64,000 nucleotides of DNA from Nitrosospira briensis (GTDB lineage: Bacteria > Pseudomonadota > Gammaproteobacteria > Burkholderiales > Nitrosomonadaceae). The notes under the pieces were generated by a model. That model searched no databases. It was not told the DNA's origin and saw only the letters and a program-made list of their open reading frames with translations. The DNA lies in NCBI RefSeq assembly GCF_900115125.1, contig NZ_FOVJ01000001.1, positions 343,852-407,851 on the forward strand, in the 5' to 3' direction. Every line of letters begins with the position of its first letter. Position 1 is the stretch's first letter. Shown one piece after another: positions 56,578 through 64,000 of this stretch. The position numbers were made by a program, and so were the translations under genes.

Positions 56578-59500
56578 ATGGGTGTGTCCGGGAGAATATC
56601 CAGATTGAAAGCTAGAGGCACAACCGTTTCCGAGCTTTTGCTTCCCTTTACGGCCCGGCTCAGGAAAATCAGAAAGCCGCCAACTCCGATTAGTGAAGAA
56701 CTGCCGTTGCGCTCTGAACTATTCAGCGCCGATCAGATGGAGTTGTACGGGGGAATTCTTGCGGCGTCTCACGAGGTGTCCTCAACCCGGGGTACGGATC
56801 AGCTCCTGGCACGGCTGGACGATAACGAAAAAACATTATTCGATATCGCCAATGTGCTGACCGAAGCAGTCACGGCGGACCAACTCCTGACCCCGGCGGG
56901 TGAATGGCTTTATGACAATTTCTATTTGATAGAAGAGCAAATCCGCACCGCCCGGCGTCATCTTCCCAAAAGCTATAGCAGAGAACTGCCTCTCCTTGCA
57001 AACGGAACCTCCGCAAATCTTCCGCGCGTCTATGACATTGCGCTGCAGGCGATTTCGCATGGCGACGGAAGGGTCGATACGGAGAGTCTCATGCGTTTTG
57101 TTGCCGCGTATCAGGCGGTAGCCAACCTGCAGCTGGGCGAGTTATGGGCGATTCCGATTATGCTGCGCCTGGCATTGATCGAAAATCTCCGTCGTGTCGG
57201 GGTACATGTCGCAGCCGGCAGAATAGACCGGAATCTTGCCGCTGCCTGGGCGGACGAGATTACGAGTGTTGCCGAAAAAGATCCCAAGAGTCTGGTTCTA
57301 GTCATTGCTGACATGGCGCGGTCGGACCCGCCGATGACAACACCTTTCATTTCCGAACTCGCACGCCGACTGCAGGGACAGGGCCCCTGGCTAGCACTGC
57401 CATTGACCTGGATCGAGCAGAGGCTGGCAGAGTCGAACCAGACCATCGATCAGATGGTACAGCTGGGAAACCAGCAACAGGCGGCAGATCAGGTTTCCGT
57501 ATCCAACAGTATCAATAGCCTGCGCAAGCTCGGCGGCATTGACTGGCGCGAATTTGTCGAAACGACAAGTCTTGTCGAGCAAACATTGCGAGAGGACCCG
57601 GACGGGGTCTATGGCAGGATGGATTTTGCCAGCCGGGACCGTTACCGGCATGCGGTGGAACGGCTGGCCAAGGCAAGTCCGATGTCGGAAGTGGAGGTGG
57701 CGCGGCTGGCGCTACGGCTGGCGCGTCAAGCAGAGCCGAATGGGAATGACACCGTCAGCAAGCATGTCGGTTTTTACCTGATTGACCAAGGCGTGACGGA
57801 GCTCGAGGAGGCCGCGCAGGTGGGCGTCTCATTGCGGGAGAAGTTTTGGCGGGCGGGACGCCAGTATCCGCTTTTTTGCTATCTCGGCGCGATCGCATTG
57901 ATTACGCTGAGTCTGACCGGCCTCCTGGTGTTAGAGGCCTATTCGGACGGTGCAAGTGGTTGGTTGTTAGGGGCAGTGGGCATATTGTCACTGTTTGCAA
58001 TGAGTCAACTTGCCATTACGCTGGTCAATTGGGTGACCCCTTTTCTGGTGCGGCCTCACTCGCTGCCGCGAATGGATTTTTCCGCTGGCATACCTTCGAC
58101 GTTCCAGACGTTGGTAGTGGTTCCGACGATGCTGACGAACGAGGCGGAGGCCTTGAACCTCATTGAAGCACTTGAAGTCCGGTTTTTAGCCAATCGCGAC
58201 GACAGTCTTGATTTCGGTTTATTGACTGATTTCAGGGACGCGGATCAGGAAACGCTGCCCGAGGACGAACCCTTGCTGAAGCTCGCTCAAGCCGGCATTG
58301 AAGAGCTGAATAGGAAATATGCCGCTGCAACCCGCAATGACGGAGCTGGCGGGCCGGAACATGCGGTAATCCCCAAGAACGGGCCATTTTTTCTTTTTCA
58401 CCGCCCGCGCCGATGGAATGGACAGGAGCGCCTCTGGATGGGTCATGAGCGCAAACGGGGAAAGCTTGCCGATTTAAACTCACTTCTACGGGGGGGCGGG
58501 GGTGACGCATTTTCCCTGATCGTGGGTAATACAGCTTTGCTGTCCAGTGTGAAGTATGTCATCACGCTCGACACCGACACCCAATTGCCGCGCGAGACTG
58601 CACATCAATTCGTAGGTGCGATGGCTCATCCCTTGAATCGCCCGAGGCTCGGCAGGGTTCGCGCAGATGGAGACGCCGAGGTGGTGACCAAAGGCTATGG
58701 AATTTTGCAGCCCAGGGTCGCGGTGAGCCTGTCGAGCACGAACCGGTCAAGATTTGCATGGCTTTTTGGCGGCGAGGCCGGGATTGATCCGTACACCCGG
58801 ATTGTCTCGGACGTTTATCAGGATCTGTTTTATGAGGGCTCGTTTGTCGGAAAGGGCATTTACGACGTCGATGCGTTCGAACAAGCCGTTTGCCGCCGCT
58901 TCCCGGAAAATCGGATTCTGAGCCACGACCTTCTGGAAGGTTGCTATGCCCGGGCAGGTCTATTAAGCGACGTGCAACTGTATGAGGGATTCCCGTCCCG
59001 CTACAGCGCAGACGTCGCTCGCCGCCACCGATGGATCCGGGGAGATTGGCAACTCGCGAGCTGGTTGTTATGGCGCGTACCGGGAGCTCTGGAAAGCTAT
59101 CATCCGAACCCGCTATCGGCATTGTCGAGATGGAAACTGCTGGACAATCTCCGGCGCAGCCTTGTGCCGGTTGCGATGATGCTGCTCCTGTTACTGGGAT
59201 GGCTGGCTTTGGCCCATGCATGGTTCTGGACACTGGTCGTGATAGCCGCACTCGTTATTCCCGTCGGGGTAAATGTCATCTCCGATCTGTTGAAGAAGCC
59301 ACGCGAAGTTGCGTGGCGACCGCACATTACCACCACCACGCGCGGCGCTGGCCGGTATTTCGCGCAGATATTGTTCACGCTGGCCTGCCTCCCATATGAG
59401 GCTTATTTCAGCCTTGATGCGATAGTGCGCACTCATGTACGGCTTTTCGTAACACATCGCGGGCTTCTCGAATGGAGCCCTTCTCACTATGCAGAGGGCG

Positions 59501-62500
59501 AGTCCGGACCTGCAGTTGTGGAAGGATATAGGGGCCTTGGTTCCTCCTTCCGGTCAATGTGGATAGCACCCGTAAGCGTCGCGCTCGCAACGGCCGGGAT
59601 GGTAAGCACCGCACCCTATTCGCTGATAGCCGCCTTGCCCGTACTACTGTTGTGGGCGGGGTCTCCAGTCATCGCATGGTGGGCAAGCGTGCCGTTTCCT
59701 CCGCGCAGTTCGGAGCTGACCATTGGGCAGATACACTTCCTGCGTCAGGTTGCGCGCAGGACTTGGTTTTTCTTCGAGACATATGTCGGCCCGGAAGATC
59801 ATTGGCTGCCGCCCGATAACTTTCAGGAGCATCCGGTCCCAACTGTTGCACACCGAACCTCGCCGACCAATATGGGACTGGGACTGCTTGCCAATGTTGC
59901 CGCCTACGACTTCGGCTATATCGGTGTGGGCCAGCTCATCGAGCGCACGGAAAAAATGCTGCAGTCGATGGAAACGCTGGAACGGCATGCCGGGCATTTT
60001 TACAATTGGTATGATACTCAAACAAAAACGCCATTGACGCGCTATGTTTCCACCGTGGATAGCGGTAATCTTGGCGGTCACCTCCTGACGCTGCGCGCAG
60101 CTCTGTTGGAGATATCGGACGCGCCTGTTATCAGCGAACAATTATTTCTGGCGCTGGCCGATACTTTGCGGATTCTGGAAAAAAGCGCTGGAACTACCAC
60201 TCCCAATTCTTCTCTGGCGCAACTTGGAATGGCGCTTGCCGTTGCGGCAGATACCACCCCAATAACAGTCGCGAGCGCGAGAACCGATCTCGAATGGCTG
60301 GCTGGCTGTTCCAAAGAAATTGTGCGCGAGATTGTCGAAGAGCCGGCTTCCCAGTCCTCCGCCTCAAAGGACGCGCAGGAATGGGCAAAAACATTGAACA
60401 AGCAATGTGAAGAGGCGCTCGCCGAACTGAACAGCCTCGCCCCCCAATCCCGGTCGACAGCTTTGGCAGACGAAACGGGGAAAACCGGCATTATTGCAAT
60501 CCCTTCCCTCCGCCAACTTGCCGATGAGGGTAGCGGGGTAGCCGGAGAGTGGCTGGCTACCCTCGAACGACTGGCGCTTCAGGCTGCGGAAATGGCGCAG
60601 ATGGAATACGGCTTCCTGTTCAGCCATGCGCAGCGGCAATTGGCAATCGGATACAACGCGGGTGAGCATCGGCTGGACGGCAGCTACTACGACCTGCTCG
60701 CATCCGAGGCGAGACTCTGCAATTTTGTCGCGATTGCGCAAGGACAATTGCCCCAGGAAAGTTGGTTTGCTCTCGGACGCATCCTTACCACCTACGGCGG
60801 GGAAGCTACGCTGCTGTCCTGGAGCGGTTCGATGTTCGAGTATCTCATGCCGCTGCTGGTAATGCCGACCTTCGATAACACGCTCCTCGACCAGACGTGC
60901 AAGGGGGCGGTAAGACGGCAAATCGCCTATGGCGAGGAACGCGGTGTCCCCTGGGGGGTTTCAGAGTCCGGCTACAACGCTGTCGACGCTCAATTCAACT
61001 ACCAGTATCGCGCGTTCGGCGTTCCCGGTCTGGGACTCAAGCGAGGACTGGGGGAAGACCTGGTCATCGCACCCTATGCCTCCGTGCTGGCGCTCATGGT
61101 TGAGCCCGAGGCCGCGTGCCGCAACCTTCAGCAAATGGCAGCCGAAGATATGGCCGGCAAGTACGGTTTTTACGAAGCTGCGGATTATACGCCCTCGCGG
61201 CTCCGGCGAGGTGAATCACGCGCTATTGTGCGATCGTACATGGCCCATCATCAAGGCATGAGCCTGCTTTCGCTGGCGTACCTGTTGCTCGATCGTCCAA
61301 TGCAACGCCGATTCGAGTCCGAGCCCCTGTTTCAGGCAACCATGCTGCTGCTTCAGGAACGCGTTCCGAAGGCTACCGTTTTCCGCTCGCAAGCCGCCGA
61401 ACTCCCGGATGTGCGGGTGATCAAGGAGCTTCCGGACATGCCGATGCGGGTGCTCTCGAGTGCGAATACACCGATTCCCGAGGTACAGCTTCTGTCAAAC
61501 GGCCGGTATCACGTAATGGTAACCAATAGCGGAGGGGGAAGCAGTCGCTGGAAGGACCTCGCCGTGACCCGTTGGCGGGAAGACAGTACGTGCGATTACT
61601 GGGGCAGTTTCTGTTATCTGCGCGACGTGGCAAGTGGAGAATTCTGGTCGAACACGTACCAGCCCACACTAAAAGAGCCCAAGCGTTATGGCGTTGTCTT
61701 TTCAGAAGGACGAGTCGAATTTCGCAGGCGGGATCTTGATTTTGATACCCATACCGAGATTACGGTATCGCCCGAAGATGACATCGAGTTACGCCGGATC
61801 CGTATCACCAACCGTGCATGGACAACCCGGACAATCGAAATCACTTCGTATGCCGAGATTGTGCTCGCACCCCCGGCGGCAGATGCACAGGCGCCCGCTT
61901 TCGGAAACCTTTTTGTGCAGACGGAAATCCTGCCCGACCGTCATGCGATCCTGTGCAGCAGGCGGCCGCGCTCGCAGAGCGATGCGGTGCCTTGGATGTT
62001 TCACCTGATGATGGCGCACGGCGTTGCCACGGACACGGTCTCCTACGAGACCGACCGCATGGCTTTCATCGGGCGGGGAAATGATGTGTCCGCGCCACAG
62101 GCAATGATGGATGCGGCACCGCTTTCCGGCGGCGCGGGATCGGTTCTCGACCCGATAGTAGCGATCCGGAAATGCGTAACCATCGAACCGGGAGAGTCCG
62201 CGACGATAGATATCGTTACCGGGGCAGGAGATTCGCGTCACGCAGCCATGCATCTGGTTGATAAGTACCAGGATCAGCACTTGACGAATCGTGTCTTTGA
62301 TCTCGCATGGACTCATAGTCTCGTTGTGCTGCATCAGCTCAACGCGACTGAAACTGATGCGCAATTGTTCGGCCGGCTGGCTGGCTCGGTGCTGTACGCG
62401 AATTCCTATTTGCGTGCGGACGATTCCATACTCGTCAAGAACCAGCGTGGGCAGTCCGGCCTGTGGGGGTACGCCATCTCCGGTGACCTGCCAATTGTGC

Positions 62501-64000
62501 TGTTGCAGATCAGCAACGTCGCCAATATCAATCTGGTGCGGCAGTTGGTGCAGGCCCATTCCTACTGGCGCGTGAAGGGATTGGCGGTCGATCTGGTAAT
62601 CTGGAATGAGGACCACTCCAGTTATCGGCAACTGCTGCACGAGCACATCATGGGTTTGATCGCGGGCAGTGCGGAGGCACATGTGCTTGATCGTCCCGGT
62701 GGCATTTTTATCCGGCGCGCAGAGCAGATTGCTCCGGAAGACCGGATTCTGATGCAAACCGTTGCGCGCGTGATCATACTCGACAGCAACGGGAATCTGG
62801 TGGAACAGCTGGCGCGGCGCCTTCCCGTAGAGTTGCCGCGTCCCCAAGCCATGCTGACGCCGATCCGGGCTCTGGAACCTTATGAGCCTGTCACGTTGCC
62901 CCGCCGCGAACTGCTCTTCGACAACGGGCTTGGCGGATTCACCCCTGATGCGCGCGAGTATGTCATAACGACGGGGCAGAATCAGGCAACGCCCGTGCCT
63001 TGGTCGAACATCCTGGCAAACCCTGAATTCGGGACTATTATCTCGGAGAGCGGCCAAGCTTACACCTGGTATGAAAACGCCCACGAGTATCGGTTGACGC
63101 CGTGGGATAACGATCCTGTTTGCGACTCGAGTGGCGAGGCTTATTACTTGCGGGATGAAGAAACCGGTGATTTCTGGTCCCCGACGCCTCTGCCAAAGCC
63201 GGGAGCGGCGCCATATGTTACCCGGCATGGATTTGGTTACAGTATTTTTGAACACACCGAGAGCGGCATTCATTCAGAACTCGAGGTCTATGTCGCCCTG
63301 GACGCTCCCGTGAAGTTTGCGGTACTGAAAGTGCGTAACGAATCCGGACGACCCCGGAAGCTTTCGGCAACAGGTTGTATGGAATGGGTACTGGGTGACC
63401 TGCCGGCGAAGAGCAGAATGCATGTCGTAACGGAGATAGAACCCGAAAGCGGAATTCTGTTTGCGCACAATCCTTATAACAACGAGTTTTCCAGCCGTGT
63501 TGCTTTTTTTGATGTAGACGATGAAACGCGCAGTATCACAGGAGACCGAACCGAATTTATCGGCCGCAATGGCAGATTGAAGAATCCTGCCGCGATGGCT
63601 GCGAAGGATCTCTCGGGCCAAGTGGGTGCGGGGCTTGATCCCTGTGGGGCTATCCGTGTTCCGTTCGAGTTGCTGGAGGGGGAAATGCGGCAGGTCACGT
63701 TTCGCCTGGGCGCCGGGCTTCATGCTGATGACGCCCTCCAGATCGCTCGGCGCTTCCGCGGAGCCGGGGTCGCGCATGAGGCACTGCAAAAAGTGCGCAA
63801 CTACTGGCTCCGGACGCTCGGCACTGTACAGGTCGAAACGCCGGATCCATCCGTAAACGTAATGGTCAACGGCTGGCTGTTATATCAGGTGATGGCATGC
63901 CGTTTGTGGGGGCGGAGCGGCTATTATCAATCAGGGGGAGCTTTCGGATTCCGCGATCAGCTGCAGGATGTGATGTCGCTGGTTCACGCCGAACCCGCTC
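56578..64000 (+). CDS. ndvB: Cyclic beta-1,2-glucan synthase-like protein (NdvB/ChvB type), 3' end outside window
   Basis: An uninterrupted frame of 2474 codons that continues past the window; complete relatives have about 2800 residues. Transmembrane segments lie near residues 437-490, then 860-905 and 1000-1040. The GT84 transferase between them has ITLDTDTQLP at about 662 and a RHRWIRGDWQ motif near 817. A glucoamylase-like domain follows, with YNWYDTQT at 1142 and MAHHQGMSLLS near 1555. Two GH94-like beta-sandwich parts begin near 1640 and 2117, and the window ends in the phosphorylase catalytic region (GAFGFRDQLQD). It should make and cyclise periplasmic glucan, important for osmotic adaptation. 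ATG 56578 lacks a good ribosome binding site; TTG 56605 has GGGAGA upstream. Confidence 0.9.
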   Translation, partial: MGVSGRISRLKARGTTVSELLLPFTARLRKIRKPPTPISEELPLRSELFSADQMELYGGILAASHEVSSTRGTDQLLARLDDNEKTLFDIANVLTEAVTADQLLTPAGEWLYDNFYLIEEQIRTARRHLPKSYSRELPLLANGTSANLPRVYDIALQAISHGDGRVDTESLMRFVAAYQAVANLQLGELWAIPIMLRLALIENLRRVGVHVAAGRIDRNLAAAWADEITSVAEKDPKSLVLVIADMARSDPPMTTPFISELARRLQGQGPWLALPLTWIEQRLAESNQTIDQMVQLGNQQQAADQVSVSNSINSLRKLGGIDWREFVETTSLVEQTLREDPDGVYGRMDFASRDRYRHAVERLAKASPMSEVEVARLALRLARQAEPNGNDTVSKHVGFYLIDQGVTELEEAAQVGVSLREKFWRAGRQYPLFCYLGAIALITLSLTGLLVLEAYSDGASGWLLGAVGILSLFAMSQLAITLVNWVTPFLVRPHSLPRMDFSAGIPSTFQTLVVVPTMLTNEAEALNLIEALEVRFLANRDDSLDFGLLTDFRDADQETLPEDEPLLKLAQAGIEELNRKYAAATRNDGAGGPEHAVIPKNGPFFLFHRPRRWNGQERLWMGHERKRGKLADLNSLLRGGGGDAFSLIVGNTALLSSVKYVITLDTDTQLPRETAHQFVGAMAHPLNRPRLGRVRADGDAEVVTKGYGILQPRVAVSLSSTNRSRFAWLFGGEAGIDPYTRIVSDVYQDLFYEGSFVGKGIYDVDAFEQAVCRRFPENRILSHDLLEGCYARAGLLSDVQLYEGFPSRYSADVARRHRWIRGDWQLASWLLWRVPGALESYHPNPLSALSRWKLLDNLRRSLVPVAMMLLLLLGWLALAHAWFWTLVVIAALVIPVGVNVISDLLKKPREVAWRPHITTTTRGAGRYFAQILFTLACLPYEAYFSLDAIVRTHVRLFVTHRGLLEWSPSHYAEGESGPAVVEGYRGLGSSFRSMWIAPVSVALATAGMVSTAPYSLIAALPVLLLWAGSPVIAWWASVPFPPRSSELTIGQIHFLRQVARRTWFFFETYVGPEDHWLPPDNFQEHPVPTVAHRTSPTNMGLGLLANVAAYDFGYIGVGQLIERTEKMLQSMETLERHAGHFYNWYDTQTKTPLTRYVSTVDSGNLGGHLLTLRAALLEISDAPVISEQLFLALADTLRILEKSAGTTTPNSSLAQLGMALAVAADTTPITVASARTDLEWLAGCSKEIVREIVEEPASQSSASKDAQEWAKTLNKQCEEALAELNSLAPQSRSTALADETGKTGIIAIPSLRQLADEGSGVAGEWLATLERLALQAAEMAQMEYGFLFSHAQRQLAIGYNAGEHRLDGSYYDLLASEARLCNFVAIAQGQLPQESWFALGRILTTYGGEATLLSWSGSMFEYLMPLLVMPTFDNTLLDQTCKGAVRRQIAYGEERGVPWGVSESGYNAVDAQFNYQYRAFGVPGLGLKRGLGEDLVIAPYASVLALMVEPEAACRNLQQMAAEDMAGKYGFYEAADYTPSRLRRGESRAIVRSYMAHHQGMSLLSLAYLLLDRPMQRRFESEPLFQATMLLLQERVPKATVFRSQAAELPDVRVIKELPDMPMRVLSSANTPIPEVQLLSNGRYHVMVTNSGGGSSRWKDLAVTRWREDSTCDYWGSFCYLRDVASGEFWSNTYQPTLKEPKRYGVVFSEGRVEFRRRDLDFDTHTEITVSPEDDIELRRIRITNRAWTTRTIEITSYAEIVLAPPAADAQAPAFGNLFVQTEILPDRHAILCSRRPRSQSDAVPWMFHLMMAHGVATDTVSYETDRMAFIGRGNDVSAPQAMMDAAPLSGGAGSVLDPIVAIRKCVTIEPGESATIDIVTGAGDSRHAAMHLVDKYQDQHLTNRVFDLAWTHSLVVLHQLNATETDAQLFGRLAGSVLYANSYLRADDSILVKNQRGQSGLWGYAISGDLPIVLLQISNVANINLVRQLVQAHSYWRVKGLAVDLVIWNEDHSSYRQLLHEHIMGLIAGSAEAHVLDRPGGIFIRRAEQIAPEDRILMQTVARVIILDSNGNLVEQLARRLPVELPRPQAMLTPIRALEPYEPVTLPRRELLFDNGLGGFTPDAREYVITTGQNQATPVPWSNILANPEFGTIISESGQAYTWYENAHEYRLTPWDNDPVCDSSGEAYYLRDEETGDFWSPTPLPKPGAAPYVTRHGFGYSIFEHTESGIHSELEVYVALDAPVKFAVLKVRNESGRPRKLSATGCMEWVLGDLPAKSRMHVVTEIEPESGILFAHNPYNNEFSSRVAFFDVDDETRSITGDRTEFIGRNGRLKNPAAMAAKDLSGQVGAGLDPCGAIRVPFELLEGEMRQVTFRLGAGLHADDALQIARRFRGAGVAHEALQKVRNYWLRTLGTVQVETPDPSVNVMVNGWLLYQVMACRLWGRSGYYQSGGAFGFRDQLQDVMSLVHAEPA

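Noticed and set aside
61789-63273. Minus-strand frame of 494 codons opposite the glucan synthase
   Set aside because: The plus-strand frame codes for recognisable GH94-type sequence throughout; the minus-strand translation is His/Arg-rich shadow sequence.

Overview
The window reads as chromosomal DNA of a betaproteobacterium, most likely an ammonia oxidiser of the Nitrosospira type (family Nitrosomonadaceae). This is inferred from moderate GC content, the assimilatory sulfate genes, a three-gene proton-translocating transhydrogenase, PEP-CTERM proteins, a second (N-type) ATP synthase operon and general protein character. No 16S rRNA, amo or hao gene is present to prove it. No tRNA, rRNA, CRISPR array, intact insertion sequence or prophage was seen.

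Layout. (1) 1-3919: sulfate assimilation, with the 3' end of a probable sulfite reductase gene, then cysH, cysD and cysN, closed by a rho-independent terminator. (2) 4172-10809: redox balancing, with a giant Nfn/GltD-like flavoprotein next to pntAA-pntAB-pntB. (3) 10990-16439: a dienelactone-hydrolase-like protein, alanine dehydrogenase, a PEP-CTERM metalloprotease, a YbaL/Kef-type antiporter and an ArsC-like protein. (4) 16599-20476: a small secreted Cys-rich protein and a GlrK/QseG/GlrR (QseE-G-F) sigma-54 two-component set. (5) 20504-25139: a LodA/GoxA-like quinoprotein oxidase gene on the minus strand, then a hydrolase, phosphoribosyltransferase and erythromycin-esterase-like cassette. (6) 25473-28326: a repeat-containing PEP-CTERM surface protein and a secreted Kazal-domain protein. 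(7) 28523-32060: a stress cluster of a DUF2934 protein, two Hsp20 proteins, a BCAM0308-like zinc-ribbon protein, a CBS-pair protein and a PEBP (YbhB) protein. (8) 32264-34991: a ligase-associated exonuclease and an ATP-dependent DNA ligase. (9) 35171-41295: an N-ATPase operon atpDCQRBEFA without the expected atpG. (10) 41503-45271: an RgpF-like glycan protein, an FkbM methyltransferase and an ABC exporter. (11) 45739-46578: small membrane proteins. (12) 46923-50394: Ku and a three-domain LigD for end joining. (13) 50612-54818: an exported unknown, an SDR oxidoreductase and an AsmA-like protein, all on the minus strand. (14) 55228-55953: a Crp/Fnr regulator gene broken by one in-frame amber codon. 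(15) 56578-64000: a very large NdvB/ChvB-like cyclic beta-glucan synthase gene that runs off the window.

The accessory content points to a cell equipped for stress: dual ligase and end-joining systems, small heat shock proteins, a predicted Na+-translocating ATPase, periplasmic glucan and surface proteins. The observations most worth a second look are the N-ATPase operon without a gamma gene, the single-polypeptide Nfn-like flavoprotein beside pntAB, the LodA-like oxidase with no LodB partner in view, the 398-bp near-perfect internal duplication in the PEP-CTERM protein, the amber-interrupted Crp/Fnr gene, and a four-copy 13-bp iteron array ahead of hsp20.
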